Source: Bradyrhizobium xenonodulans | GTDB taxonomy: Bacteria; Pseudomonadota; Alphaproteobacteria; Rhizobiales; Xanthobacteraceae | Direction: 5' to 3' | Assembly: GCF_027594865.1 (NCBI RefSeq) | Contig: NZ_CP089391.1 | Location: forward strand, 7,904,501-7,968,500 | Length of the DNA stretch: 64,000 nucleotides | Shown: piece by piece, positions 1-9,672 of the stretch | Layout: each line of letters starts with the position of its first letter | Position numbering within the stretch: position 1 is the stretch's first letter | The notes under the pieces: generated by a model | Database searches by the model: none | Told to the model about the DNA's origin: nothing | What the model saw: the letters and a program-made list of their open reading frames with translations, nothing else | Program-made: the position numbers and the translations under genes

Positions 1-30
1 GCTCATGGGCGGAAAACTTCCTGTCGCGGA

Positions 31-225
31 TCAGAAGCAGGCGGCAAAGCCGGTCCTGATCATTTCGAAGAACACCTGGCTGCCGTAGTGGAACCAGAGC
101 GCGAGCGCGCCGAGCACGAGCAGCCCGCCGGCACCTGCGCCGGCCAACAGCAGCACGGACGGCGTCCGGGCGGCAGTGGGCGAATTGTCCTGTAGCTGAT
201 GGGCCGGATGCACTGGTTGAGCCAT
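31..225 (-). CDS. Small single-pass membrane protein, unknown function
   Basis: The frame encodes a 64-residue protein. The start was placed at an internal ATG (225) that gives a short polar N-terminus (MAQPVHPAHQ) rather than at an upstream ATG at 258. About residues 23-44 form one strongly hydrophobic segment (VLLLAGAGAGGLLVLGALAL), so an integral inner-membrane protein is likely. No family was recognised. The gene is very short, and only its membrane segment supports it as coding. Confidence 0.5.
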   Translation of the reverse strand: MAQPVHPAHQLQDNSPTAARTPSVLLLAGAGAGGLLVLGALALWFHYGSQVFFEMIRTGFAACF

Positions 226-334
226 GGCAATGATCGGGGCGAAGGCCCCGGTTCCCACGCTGTCAGATAAGCTTTGGCCCGCCTGCGGGCAAGGCGCCGC
301 TGGCGGGCCAAACCATCCCGTCAGGCCGGGACTA

Positions 335-856
335 TCAGTGCAGGAGCTGGCCCCGGGCGGATTCGAGCTGGTCCGCTTGCGGGAGAGGCCGGCGCGACGG
401 CTTGATCGTCGAGGCCTGCGCGTCCAGGTAGCAGGGCTTGTACATGGCCTGCAGCTGCCTGCCCTTCAGGAACAGCATATGCGGGGTGAGGCCGCCGCGC
501 TGGTTGATCCAGCGCCTCACCTGCGAGGGGTACATCGCATAGAGCATCTGGGTTGCTTCGGCGTTGGTGATGGCACGGCCGTTGGTGCCGAAATCCCAGG
601 CGGCGTGGAAGCCGAGCGTTGCGCTCGAGGTCACGCAGATGCGGTCATGCGGGATGGCGCCGAGGACGATGGTGCAGGCCGAGGCACAGAGGCCGTCGAT
701 GATGACGGTTTCGCCTGACTGGCGCAGATCCTGGTATTTGTCGACGTAGGTTCCAATCCGGCCGCCGCGGTCGTCTGCGATCCGAACCACCGCGTGAGAA
801 GCCCCCATGCAAGCGATCAGGAGAACCGCCGCAAGCAACCCCGTCAGAACCTTCAT
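335..856 (-). CDS. Secreted ClpP-like (COG3904-type) periplasmic protein
   Basis: A 173-residue protein with an N-terminal signal peptide (MKVLTGLLAAVLLIACMGAS, cleavage probably after SHA). The start at 856 was preferred to upstream in-frame starts because it puts the signal peptide at the N-terminus. The central part (GETVIIDGLCASACTIVLGAIP then ICVTSSATLGFHAA) resembles the ClpP-fold proteins often called COG3904 or periplasmic ClpP-like proteins, in which the Ser of the CASAC turn occupies the nucleophile position. No substrate can be inferred. It stands alone, with 266 bp of apparently non-coding sequence before the next gene. Confidence 0.7.
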   Translation of the reverse strand: MKVLTGLLAAVLLIACMGASHAVVRIADDRGGRIGTYVDKYQDLRQSGETVIIDGLCASACTIVLGAIPHDRICVTSSATLGFHAAWDFGTNGRAITNAEATQMLYAMYPSQVRRWINQRGGLTPHMLFLKGRQLQAMYKPCYLDAQASTIKPSRRPLPQADQLESARGQLLH

Positions 857-1122
857 TGTCCCCCGCCCCGGTCGAATTCGAATCTGCGTGTCAGGTGGTG
901 ATGCACAGCTAGCGTCTGTCGTAACCAAGGTTTTGTCTAGGCAGGCCGGCTCGCTCAAAACAAATTCAAATCCAGTGTTGCGTCCGCGCTGCACTCGGCC
1001 AGTCTCTATCCCAAAGTGGAACAAGTTAATGATGTCTTGCGCGCCACACCCTTGATCTCAGTTACAACCGCTGGCTTCAATCCGGGCAACTACAGGGGCG
1101 GAACCGATGGAGGGGGAAACAC

Positions 1123-2781
1123 ATGACTGAAGAGACGGACGTCATCGTCGTCGGCGCCGGACTATCGGGACTCGTTGCCGCAACCGAGATCGCGGATGCG
1201 GGCAAGCGCGTGGTCGTGGTCGATCAGGAGGGCGAGCAGTCGCTCGGCGGCCAGGCGTTCTGGTCGTTCGGCGGATTGTTCCTGGTTGATTCGCCGGAGC
1301 AGCGCCGGCTCGGCATCAAGGACTCCTTCGATCTCGCGATGCAGGACTGGCTCGGCACCGCCGGCTTCGACCGCGACGAGGATTTCTGGCCGCGCCAATG
1401 GGCCGAGGCCTATGTGGCGTTCGCAGCCGGCGAGAAGCGCGACTGGCTGCGCGCGATGGGCCATCGCATCTTCCCCGTGGTCGGCTGGGCCGAGCGCGGC
1501 GGCTATGACGCGATGGGCCACGGCAATTCGGTGCCGCGCTTCCACGTCACTTGGGGTACCGGCCCCGGCATCGTCGAGCCGTTCGAGCGCCGCGCACGCG
1601 AGGCGATGAAGAGCGGCCGGCTGAGCTTCAAATTTCGTCACCGCGTCGATGCGCTGTCCATCACCAACGGAACGGTGGATGGCGTCAGCGGCGCCGTGCT
1701 CGCGCCCGACGCTATCGAGCGCGGCAAGAGCTCCTCGCGAACCGTGGTCGGCGAGTTCGCGCTGAAGGCGCAGGCCGTGATCGTGGCGTCCGGCGGCATC
1801 GGCGGCAATCACGAGCTGGTGCGACAGAACTGGCCGAAGCGACTCGGCGAGCCGCCGAAATTCATGATCTCCGGCGTGCCCGAGCACGTCGATGGCCGCA
1901 TGATCGGCATCACCGAGAAATCAGGCGCGCGGCTGATCAACCGCGACCGCATGTGGCACTACGTCGAGGGCATCCAGAACTGGTCGCCGATCTGGCCGCG
2001 CCACGGCATCCGCATTCTGCCGGGTCCGTCCTCGATGTGGTTCGACGCCACGGGCACGCGATTGCCGGCGCCGCTGTTTCCCGGCTCCGACACGCTCGGC
2101 CAGCTCAAATACATCATGTCCACCGGTTATGATTATTCCTGGTTCATCCTGACCCAGAGCATCATCAAGAAGGAATTTGCTCTGTCAGGCTCGGAGCAGA
2201 ACCCCGACCTGACCGGCAAAAGCTGGCGCATGACGATCAAACGCGCCACCAACAAGGGCGCGCCGGCACCGGTGGAAGCGTTCAAAAGCCACGGTGTCGA
2301 CTTCATCGTGAGGGACAAGATCGAGGATCTCGTCGCGGCCATGAACAAGCTCGCCGGCAGCGATCTTCTGAGGCTCGAGCACATCAGGATGCAGATCGAG
2401 GCGCGCGATCGCGAGATCGCCAACCCCTACGTCAAGGATGCGCAGGTGATGAACATCCACAATGCGCGGCGCTATATCGGCGACAAGCTGATCCGCACCG
2501 CCTCGCCGCACCGCATCCTCGATCCCGCGCAGGGGCCGCTGATTGCGGTCAAGCTCAACATCCTCACCCGCAAGACGCTGGGTGGATTCGAGACCGATCT
2601 CGACTCGCGCGTGTTCGGCGAAGAGGGCAGCGTCATCCCCGGGCTCTACGCAGTCGGCGAAGCCGCGGGCTTCGGCGGCGGCGGCGTGCACGGCTATCGC
2701 TCGCTGGAAGGAACCTTTCTCGGCGGCTGCCTGTTCTCGGGACGCAATGCCGGCCGCGCGGCGGCGAAGGCAGTGGGATAG
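1123..2781 (+). CDS. FAD-binding dehydrogenase (3-ketosteroid dehydrogenase/fumarate reductase flavoprotein superfamily)
   Basis: The 552-residue protein opens with a Rossmann FAD motif (VIVVGAGLSGLVAATEIADA, residues 8-27) followed by an acidic residue (VVVVDQE) that binds the ribose. The C-terminus has the second FAD signature (GLYAVGEAAGFGGGGVHG), typical of succinate dehydrogenase/fumarate reductase-like flavoproteins and of the family annotated as putative FAD-binding dehydrogenase. The substrate is unknown. A strong GGAGGGGG ribosome site precedes the ATG. The stop is 3 bp before the esterase gene at 2785, so the two are probably co-transcribed. A signal peptide is absent, so the enzyme is cytoplasmic. 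Confidence 0.88.
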   Translation: MTEETDVIVVGAGLSGLVAATEIADAGKRVVVVDQEGEQSLGGQAFWSFGGLFLVDSPEQRRLGIKDSFDLAMQDWLGTAGFDRDEDFWPRQWAEAYVAFAAGEKRDWLRAMGHRIFPVVGWAERGGYDAMGHGNSVPRFHVTWGTGPGIVEPFERRAREAMKSGRLSFKFRHRVDALSITNGTVDGVSGAVLAPDAIERGKSSSRTVVGEFALKAQAVIVASGGIGGNHELVRQNWPKRLGEPPKFMISGVPEHVDGRMIGITEKSGARLINRDRMWHYVEGIQNWSPIWPRHGIRILPGPSSMWFDATGTRLPAPLFPGSDTLGQLKYIMSTGYDYSWFILTQSIIKKEFALSGSEQNPDLTGKSWRMTIKRATNKGAPAPVEAFKSHGVDFIVRDKIEDLVAAMNKLAGSDLLRLEHIRMQIEARDREIANPYVKDAQVMNIHNARRYIGDKLIRTASPHRILDPAQGPLIAVKLNILTRKTLGGFETDLDSRVFGEEGSVIPGLYAVGEAAGFGGGGVHGYRSLEGTFLGGCLFSGRNAGRAAAKAVG

Positions 2782-2784
2782 GTC

Positions 2785-3702
2785 ATGCGGCGGTGGATAC
2801 AGATCGGGGCGTTTCTTGCGGCACTGGCCACAACTTCGGTCGCATTCGCCGATACGATCGACGTCGATGGCGCAAAACGCTCCTACACCGCGCAGCTGCC
2901 GGCGAAGCGGCTGGTGCCGCTCGTGGTCGTGCTGCACGGCAAGACCCAGCGCGGCGCCGACATGGCCGCGCGGACGGCGTGGCCCCAGGTCGCCAAGCGC
3001 GAAGGTTTTGCCGTGGTGTTTCCGGATGGCCTCAACCATGCCTGGGCCGATGCCAGAACGAAGGCGGGACCCGCGCTGCGTGGCCCACCGCCGGGCACGG
3101 ACGATGTCGCCTTCATCGCAAAGCTCGTCGAGAAGCTGGTGGCCAACGGCACGGCCGATCCGAAGCGCGTTTATGTCGCCGGCATCTCCAATGGCGGCGC
3201 GATGGCGATGACGCTGATTTGCGCCCGCGCAGATCTGTTCGCGGCGGGTGCGAGCGTGATCATGAATCTCACTGATGAAGCCGCGGTCACGTGCCATCCG
3301 TCACGGCCGCTGCCGGTGCTGCTCATGAACGGCACGGCCGACCCATTGGTACCTTACGAAGGCGGCCGCGGATCGAGCTATTTTGCCGCGGACGGGTTCT
3401 GGTCAACCGAGGAGACGCTGGCCTTCTGGCGCAAGCTCAATGGCTGCGAGACCGATGACGCCGAAGTGGCTGATCTGCCCGACAGGGGGCTCACGGACCA
3501 ATCCACGGTCACACGGATCTCCTCACGCTGTCCCAGAGGGCATGACGTCGTGCTCTATCGCATCAAGAATGGCGGTCACCGCATGCCTGGATTTTCTCCC
3601 GATGCCCGCTTTCCGAAGGTCGCGACCAGCCTGCTCGGGACGCAAAACAGCGACATCGACGGCGCCGAGACGATCTGGTCGTTCTTTAGTCAGTTTCCGT
3701 AA
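2785..3702 (+). CDS. Secreted polyhydroxybutyrate depolymerase / feruloyl-esterase-like hydrolase (LpqC family)
   Basis: A 305-residue protein with a signal peptide (IQIGAFLAALATTSVAFA). The alpha/beta hydrolase fold shows an oxyanion region (VVVLHGKTQRGADMA), the nucleophile elbow GISNGGAMA, an acid-bearing strand (NGTADPLVPYEGG) and a late His in GGHRMPG. This is the layout of the LpqC/PHB-depolymerase (esterase PHB, Pfam PF10503-like) family. It follows the FAD dehydrogenase by 3 bp. Whether it acts on polyester, a feruloyl ester or another acyl ester cannot be told from sequence. Confidence 0.85.
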   Translation: MRRWIQIGAFLAALATTSVAFADTIDVDGAKRSYTAQLPAKRLVPLVVVLHGKTQRGADMAARTAWPQVAKREGFAVVFPDGLNHAWADARTKAGPALRGPPPGTDDVAFIAKLVEKLVANGTADPKRVYVAGISNGGAMAMTLICARADLFAAGASVIMNLTDEAAVTCHPSRPLPVLLMNGTADPLVPYEGGRGSSYFAADGFWSTEETLAFWRKLNGCETDDAEVADLPDRGLTDQSTVTRISSRCPRGHDVVLYRIKNGGHRMPGFSPDARFPKVATSLLGTQNSDIDGAETIWSFFSQFP

Positions 3703-3798
3703 GATGCGCATGCATGCCGGGCACGCATGCGTAGCGGGGGTGGCAGAGCGCGGGGCGCTGGGCTAGACAGGGCCGCCATTCCAGCAGGAGATCCCCCA

Positions 3799-4149
3799 AT
3801 GAGCATTCAGCGTTTCGAAACCGGTCCGCGCATGAGCCAGGCCGTCGTGCACGGCAACACCGTCTATCTCGCCGGCGTCGTCGCCAACAACGCGGCCGGC
3901 GAAAGCGTGACGAAGCAGACCCAGGACATCCTGAAGACCATCGACGGCCATCTCGCCAAGGCCGGCACCGACAAGTCGAAACTGCTGTCCGCCACGATCT
4001 ACATCACCGACATGAAGACCTTCAGCGAGATGAACGCGGTGTGGGATGCCTGGGTCTCGCCCGGCAATACCCCGGCCCGCGCCACCGTCGAAGCCAAGCT
4101 GGCGGCTGCTCAGTACACCGTCGAGATCATGGTCACCGCAGCGAAGTAA
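3799..4149 (+). CDS. RidA family protein (enamine/imine deaminase-like)
   Basis: The 116-residue protein has the RidA/YjgF/UK114 pattern: substrate-facing GVVANNAAGE, the LLSATIYITDM strand, and a conserved PARATVEAKLA stretch with the Arg that binds carboxylates in the family. The start at 3799 was chosen over an in-frame start at 3727 because it lies 8 bp after a CAGGAG ribosome site and gives the family's normal length. RidA members hydrolyse reactive enamines released by PLP enzymes. Subfamily members vary, so the exact substrate is open. A strong hairpin terminator follows. Confidence 0.88.
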   Translation: MSIQRFETGPRMSQAVVHGNTVYLAGVVANNAAGESVTKQTQDILKTIDGHLAKAGTDKSKLLSATIYITDMKTFSEMNAVWDAWVSPGNTPARATVEAKLAAAQYTVEIMVTAAK

Positions 4150-4174
4150 TCTTCGCGAAATAATCGACCTGCCA

Positions 4175-4212
4175 AAGAAGCGCGATGAGACCATCATCGC
4201 GCTTCTTCTTTT
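4175..4212 (+). terminator. Rho-independent terminator after ridA-family gene
   Basis: A perfect 14-bp stem (4175-4188 with 4194-4207) has a 5-nt loop (GACCA) and is followed by CTTTT. It sits 25 bp after the RidA stop codon. Confidence 0.8.
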
Positions 4213-4305
4213 GCGCGTCACGATGACCTCCGAGGTAATCGATCGGCGCGCACGAACCTTCGATAGTCGGGGCAGCCGAACACGGCGCCATCGAAGGAGA
4301 GCAAC

Positions 4306-4671
4306 ATGACCGACCACACCGCCATCGCCCTCTGCTATATCGATCTCTGGAACGAGCGCACGACCAGCCGCCGGCGCGAACTGCTCAGCGAGACCTGGAC
4401 CGCGGATGCAAGCTATGTCGATCCCCTGATGAAGGGCGACGGCCAGGACGGCATCGACGCGCTAATCGCCGGTGTGCAGCAGCGCTTTCCCGATTTCAAG
4501 TTCAAGCTGATCGGCGAGCCCAATGGCTACGGCGACCATGTCCGCTTTTCGTGGGGACTGGGACCGGAGGGCGTCGACAGCCCGATCAAGGGCACAGATT
4601 TCGCTGTGCTGAAGGACGGGCGGATCAGGAGCATCACGGGCTTCCTGGACCAGGTGCCAGCGGGCGCGTGA
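4306..4671 (+). CDS. SnoaL-like / NTF2-fold polyketide-cyclase-type protein
   Basis: A 121-residue protein with the SnoaL-like pattern: an N-terminal helix with YIDLWNE, then YVDPLMKGDGQDGIDALIAGVQQRFPDFKFKL, and a C-terminal sheet with VLKDGRIRSITGFLD. These small cone-shaped proteins act as isomerases, hydrolases or ligand binders, and family membership alone does not predict a reaction. The gene has its own GGAG-type ribosome site and is flanked by an upstream terminator and a downstream palindromic repeat, so it looks monocistronic. Confidence 0.8.
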   Translation: MTDHTAIALCYIDLWNERTTSRRRELLSETWTADASYVDPLMKGDGQDGIDALIAGVQQRFPDFKFKLIGEPNGYGDHVRFSWGLGPEGVDSPIKGTDFAVLKDGRIRSITGFLDQVPAGA

Positions 4672-4685
4672 AGCGCCATTACTGC

Positions 4686-4838
4686 GCCCTCTCCCCTTGC
4701 GGGAGAGGGCATCACCGCTTGCAGACACAGGCTCGCTGGGGTGAGGGGTATCTCTCCGCGCGAGTCTTGCGAGTTGGGTTCGCGGAGAGAACCCCTCATC
4801 CGGCGCTTCGCGCCACCTTCTCCCGCAAGGGGAGAAGG
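4686..4838. repeat. Composite palindromic repeat (family E, copy 1)
   Basis: Two hairpins bracket the element: GCCCTCTCCC/GGGAGAGGGC (4686-4710) and CCTTCTCCC/GGGAGAAGG (4816-4838). Between them lie further inverted arms (CTCTCCGCG with CGCGGAGAG, and GAGGGGT with ACCCCTC). It sits between the convergent SnoaL-like and fuconolactonase-like genes and may serve as their shared terminator. A related core recurs at 6729-6761. Confidence 0.8.
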
Positions 4839-4864
4839 AAGCAAGAAGCGCGCATCGACAGCAA

Positions 4865-5707
4865 TCAAGCCAACCGGTACGCCACCCTCGCATTCACCCC
4901 AAACGCTTTGTCGCGCACCTGCGGCCCGATCTTCGCCAGACACGCCTCCAGCGCATCCTTGATCTCGCCATAGCTCCCCGCAAGCAGACACACCGGCCAG
5001 TCGGAGCCGTAGATTAGGCGGTCTTCACCAAAGCATCTCGCGGCATGCTGAACGAACGGAAGCAGCCGCTCCGCGTCCCAATCATTCCACACCGCCTCCG
5101 TCGCGAGCCCCGAGATTTTGCACCAGACATTGCCGCAGGCTCCGAGCGCGGCGATGCGGTCGGACCACTCGGTGCTGCCGCCTCCGGCAATCGGCGGCTT
5201 GGCGGCGTGGTCAAGCACGAAGCGCGCTTGCGGGAAGGCCTGCGCGGTTGTGATCGCGGCGGGCAACTCGCGGCTGCGGACGAGGAAATCGTAGGCGAGA
5301 TCGTGCGCAAACACCGCGGTGAGGCCGCGCTGGACGTCCTCGCGGAGCAGCCAATCGGGATCGGCCTCGTCGTGGACCTGATGGCGGATGCCGACCAACT
5401 TGTTGCCGCCGGGCACGGCACGCAGCCGGTCGAGCGTGTCGCCAAGCGCACCGTCCGTCAGATCGACCCAGCCGACGACGCCGATGACTGAGGGCGTCGC
5501 ATGCGCGATCCGCAAGAATTCCTCGGTCTCATCAAGCGCGGAGCGGCACTGCACCACGATGCTCGCGTCGATGCCGTTTTCTTTCAGGAGCGGCGCGAGG
5601 TCGGCGGGCCCGAAGGATCGGCGGATCGGAGCCAGCTCGGGCGCGTTCATCCAGGGATAGTCGGCGCGCGCGGGGTCCCAGAAATGCTGGTGGGCGTCGA
5701 TAATCAT
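4865..5707 (-). CDS. Amidohydrolase family protein, L-fuconolactonase-like (COG3618)
   Basis: A 280-residue TIM-barrel amidohydrolase. The N-terminus carries the metal-binding HxH of the family (MIIDAHQHFWDPARADYPWM), typical of L-fuconolactonase and related sugar-lactone hydrolases. The late YGSDWPVCLL carries the conserved metal/acid Asp. The start lies 3 bp after the stop of the aldo/keto reductase gene upstream, so it ends the sugar operon. In context it probably hydrolyses an aldonolactone made by that oxidoreductase. Other COG3618 members act on 2-pyrone-4,6-dicarboxylate, so the substrate is inferred. Confidence 0.85.
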   Translation of the reverse strand: MIIDAHQHFWDPARADYPWMNAPELAPIRRSFGPADLAPLLKENGIDASIVVQCRSALDETEEFLRIAHATPSVIGVVGWVDLTDGALGDTLDRLRAVPGGNKLVGIRHQVHDEADPDWLLREDVQRGLTAVFAHDLAYDFLVRSRELPAAITTAQAFPQARFVLDHAAKPPIAGGGSTEWSDRIAALGACGNVWCKISGLATEAVWNDWDAERLLPFVQHAARCFGEDRLIYGSDWPVCLLAGSYGEIKDALEACLAKIGPQVRDKAFGVNARVAYRLA

Positions 5708-5710
5708 GGC

Positions 5711-6688
5711 TCACACTCCGCCCGGCAGCGGTGCGCGGGCATCGACGAGGTTTTTCGTGCGCAGCTCCTGCCAGAAGGCCAGCGGCACTGCCTGCTCCGA
5801 CATCGCGATGTTGTCCGCAACCTCCGCGGCGTTGCGCGCGCCCATCACGGCGACCGTCACCGCCGGATGCGCCATGCAGAACTGGAGCGCTGCGGCTTTC
5901 AGCTCGGTGCCGTGCTTGCGGCAGAGCGCGTCGAGCGCGAGCGCACGTTCGACCAGTGCCGCATCGGCGTCCTGATAGTTGAACTTCGCGCTCGTGTGCG
6001 GATTGGCCAAAATGCCGCTGTTGTAGATGCCGCCGAGCAGGATGCCGATGTTCTTCTCGGCACAGACCGGAAACAACGCGTCCAGCGCGGCCTGGTCGAG
6101 CAGCGTGTAGCGCCCCGCAAGCAGGAAGCAGTCGACCGGCACGGCCTCTGCAAACCGGACCGGCATCTGCGACTGGTTCATGCCGGCGCCGATCGCCTTG
6201 ACCGTGCCGTCTGCGCGCAGCCGCTGGAGCGCGCGGAAGGCACCCGTGACGGCCTCGTCATAGTGATCGTCGGGATCGTGCACGAGCAGGACATCGATGC
6301 GGTCGAGCCCGAGCCTGGTCAGGCTCTCCCCGACCGAGCGCATCACGCCGTCATAGGAGAAATCGAACACCGGCCGCTCGCGCGGCGTGCCCTTGTAGTG
6401 CTCGTCCTCGACGGCAGCGCCATCGCCCGCGCGCAGCAGGCGTCCGACCTTGGTCGAGATGGCATAGGAGTCGCGCGGCTGTTGCCGCAGAAATGCGCCG
6501 AGCCGACGCTCGGCGAGACCGAAGCCGTAGAGCGGCGCTGTATCGAAGAAACGCACGCCGAGCGACCAGGCGCGCGCGATCGTCGCCTCCGCATCGGCAT
6601 CGCTGACGGGACTGAACAATCCACCGAGCGGAGCGGAACCGAGGCCAAGCGAGGTGACGTCGAGAGAGCCGAGCCGCGAGCGTTTCAT
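5711..6688 (-). CDS. Aldo/keto reductase, sugar (L-fucose/D-threo-aldose) dehydrogenase-like
   Basis: A 325-residue AKR barrel with LGLGSAPLGGLF at the N-terminus, the catalytic region FFDTAPLYGFGLAERRLG (Asp and Tyr of the AKR tetrad) and KVGRLL with the catalytic Lys. The sequence resembles the D-threo-aldose/L-fucose dehydrogenase group that oxidises C1 of sugars to lactones. The ATG at 6688 was chosen because GGAAGG lies 8 bp upstream; an ATG at 6694 is only 2 bp from that site. It is 3 bp upstream of the lactonase-like gene, and a perfect hairpin lies between it and the binding protein gene. Confidence 0.85.
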   Translation of the reverse strand: MKRSRLGSLDVTSLGLGSAPLGGLFSPVSDADAEATIARAWSLGVRFFDTAPLYGFGLAERRLGAFLRQQPRDSYAISTKVGRLLRAGDGAAVEDEHYKGTPRERPVFDFSYDGVMRSVGESLTRLGLDRIDVLLVHDPDDHYDEAVTGAFRALQRLRADGTVKAIGAGMNQSQMPVRFAEAVPVDCFLLAGRYTLLDQAALDALFPVCAEKNIGILLGGIYNSGILANPHTSAKFNYQDADAALVERALALDALCRKHGTELKAAALQFCMAHPAVTVAVMGARNAAEVADNIAMSEQAVPLAFWQELRTKNLVDARAPLPGGV

Positions 6689-6728
6689 TCCCATTGCCTT
6701 CCAGCAGTCTTCCAATAGTCCAAATCAT

Positions 6729-6761
6729 CTCTCCCGCTTGCGGAAATCGCAAGCGGGAGAG
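6729..6761. repeat. Perfect 14-bp hairpin (family E, copy 2)
   Basis: CTCTCCCGCTTGCG (6729-6742) pairs fully with 6748-6761 across a GAAAT loop. It lies between the binding-protein gene and the aldo/keto reductase gene, where it could cap the abundant binding-protein message. No T tract follows it in the direction of transcription. Confidence 0.8.
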
Positions 6762-6791
6762 GCATGCAGGAGCGCGGGGCTGGTGACGCTC

Positions 6792-7724
6792 CTACTTCAA
6801 CATCTGTGCGACGTTCTCCTTGGTGACGAGATCGAGGCCGGTGTAGACGATCTCCGGCACCTTCTCGCCCTTCTTGATGGCGAGCAGGGTATCCATCGCC
6901 TTCTCGCCCATCTCGAACGGACGCTGGCCGACCAGCGCGTTGGCATAGCCGTCGCGCAACAGCTCGAGCTGCATCTTCAGCGTATCGGCGACGACAAGCG
7001 TGAACTTGCCGGAATCGATGTCCTTCTTGTTCCTGGAGGCGAAGGCCCTGAAGCCTTCAGGGGCGAACATCGGCCAGCCACCGATCGGAACGATGGCGGC
7101 GAGATCGGGCGTCGCGGTACGCATATCCGTCATCTGCTGGATCGCGAGCGCCGGATCGTCGTTGCAGAAGGTCGGCGAGCCCGCGACCTCGGTCCATTTC
7201 GAGCCCTTCAGCGCCTCGCGGACGCCATCGACGCGCTCGGCGAGGTTCTTGGCGCCGGGACCGCCCGAGACCATGGCGTATTTGCCGCCGTCAGGCCGCA
7301 TCTTCGCGAGCTGCTTGCCGAGCGCGACACCGAACTCCTTGTTGTTGGTGCCGATATAGGCGATGCGCTTGGAGCCGGGTGCATCGGCATCGAAGGTGAT
7401 GACGGGAATGCCGGCCGCGCTCGCCGCCTCGATCGACTTGGTCATGGCCGCGACGTCGGCGACCGAGATGGCGAGGCCGTCGACCTTCTGGGTGACGAAG
7501 TCCTGGATGATCTGGGCCTGCGTCGCCGGCTCGTGCTCCACCGGTCCCTTGTAGATGCATTCGATGTTGCCGAGCTCCTTGGCCCGCTTCAGGCAACCGT
7601 CGCGTGCGAAGTCGAAGAACGGATTGTTCATCGCCTTGGGCACGATCACGAAGCGATAGTTCGCGGCCAACGTTGGCGTTGCCATCAGCGCGACGGCGAT
7701 GCCTGCAAGAAGAAGTTTCCTCAT
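6792..7724 (-). CDS. Sugar ABC transporter, periplasmic substrate-binding protein (RbsB/Peripla_BP_4 type)
   Basis: A 310-residue protein with a signal peptide (MRKLLLAGIAVALMATPTLA). The mature N-terminus (NYRFVIVPKAMNNPFFDFARDG) is the classic pentose-binding-protein strand 1, followed by QIIQDFVTQKVDGLAIS and GIPVITFDADAPGSKR with the sugar-binding Asp. The start at 7724 has a GGAGGAG site. It is the last of three transporter genes in an operon with xylA and xylB, so xylose or another aldopentose is the likely ligand. That is inferred from context. Confidence 0.92.
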   Translation of the reverse strand: MRKLLLAGIAVALMATPTLAANYRFVIVPKAMNNPFFDFARDGCLKRAKELGNIECIYKGPVEHEPATQAQIIQDFVTQKVDGLAISVADVAAMTKSIEAASAAGIPVITFDADAPGSKRIAYIGTNNKEFGVALGKQLAKMRPDGGKYAMVSGGPGAKNLAERVDGVREALKGSKWTEVAGSPTFCNDDPALAIQQMTDMRTATPDLAAIVPIGGWPMFAPEGFRAFASRNKKDIDSGKFTLVVADTLKMQLELLRDGYANALVGQRPFEMGEKAMDTLLAIKKGEKVPEIVYTGLDLVTKENVAQMLK

Positions 7725-7819
7725 TGTCTCCTCCACCCTTCTCTGGCGCCCGTCCTGTTTAAATCGTCCGGGAAGCGGACAGGCGGCGTTTTCGTTGCCT
7801 TCCCGGAACGTTCGTCACA

Positions 7820-8901
7820 TCAAGTCATCCGCGAGCGGATCCGATCCACCAGCACGGCCAGGATGATGATCACGCCCACCAGCGTCTGCTGCCAGTAGGA
7901 GCTCACCTGCGCCAGCACGAGACCGTTGCGGATCACCTCCAGCAGCACGCAGCCGACGATGGCCCCGAGCGGACCGCCAATGCCGCCGGCCAGATTGGCG
8001 CCGCCGATGACGGCCGCCGCGATCACGTTGAGCTCGTAGGACGTCGCCATGTTGGCCGGCGCCGAACCGAGCCAGCCGGAGATGATGATGCCCTGGAGGC
8101 CGGCTGCGAGCGCACAGATCACGTAGACCTCGATCTTCACCCGCACCACCGGAATGCCCGTCAGCTCAGCCGCCTTCTCGTTGCCGCCGAGTGCGAAGAC
8201 GTGACGGCCGAACGCGCTGTGGTGCAGCACCACGGCCATCGCCAGCGCGAGCACCACGAGATAGATGAACGGCACCGGCACGCCGAGCACGTCGCCCGAA
8301 GTGAGGGCATAGAAATAGTCGGCGTCCGGCCCGCCCGGAAAACTGCCGCGGCCGTTGGAGACGACATAGCCGAGCCCGCGCACGATCGAGAGCATGCCGA
8401 GCGTGGTGACGAAGGGCGACAGGCCGAGCACGGCGATGCAGAAGCCGTTGACGAGGCCGGCGATCAGCGCGACGCCGAGCCCGGCGAGGATCGAGACCAG
8501 CAAGATCAGCCCGGGCACGTTGGCAACGACAGTCTTGCCGTCGGCCGCCATATGCACGAACAGCGAGCCTGCCGGCGAGCCGGGCGCCGACAGCTCGGTC
8601 ATCACCATCGAGGTGATCATGGCAGCGAAGCACATCATCGAGCCGACCGACAGGTCGATGCCGCCGGTGATGATCACGAAAGTCACGCCGAGCGTCGCAA
8701 TGGCGATGAAGGAGAAGTTCTTCGCCACGTTCTGCATGTTGCCTTCTGTGAAGAAATACGGGCTGGCGAAATGCATGATCACCAGCAGCACAGCGAGTGC
8801 GAGCAGCACATAGCCGGTCTGGGAGGCGAAGATACCGCGCTGCCACCATCTGATACGGCCGACATTGGTGAAGCTGATCGGGGATTCCATGGGCATGGCC
8901 A

Positions 8902-8902
<1 letters not shown>
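7820..8902 (-). CDS. Sugar ABC transporter permease (RbsC/FrcC type)
   Basis: A 360-residue polytopic protein with about eight to ten membrane segments. It contains GVTFVIITGGIDLSVGSMM and AGLVNGFCIAVLGLSPFVTTLG, which are hallmark stretches of the ribose/xylose permease family, and GGANLAGGIGGPLGAIVG near the C-terminus. The ATG at 8902 overlaps the ATPase stop codon by one base (TGATG), which fixes the start and implies translational coupling. It forms the membrane channel for the binding protein encoded 95 bp downstream. Confidence 0.92.
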
Positions 8903-9660
<758 letters not shown>

Positions 9661-9672
9661 CGGCGGCCTCGC

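Noticed and set aside
5501..6718. Long plus-strand open frame of 405 codons
   Set aside because: It is antisense to the aldo/keto reductase and amidohydrolase, whose motifs are clear; the plus-strand product is Arg/His/Ala-rich without any family pattern.
6654..7898. Long plus-strand open frame of 414 codons
   Set aside because: It runs antisense to the binding-protein gene with its signal peptide and ribosome site. The product has GC-frame composition only.
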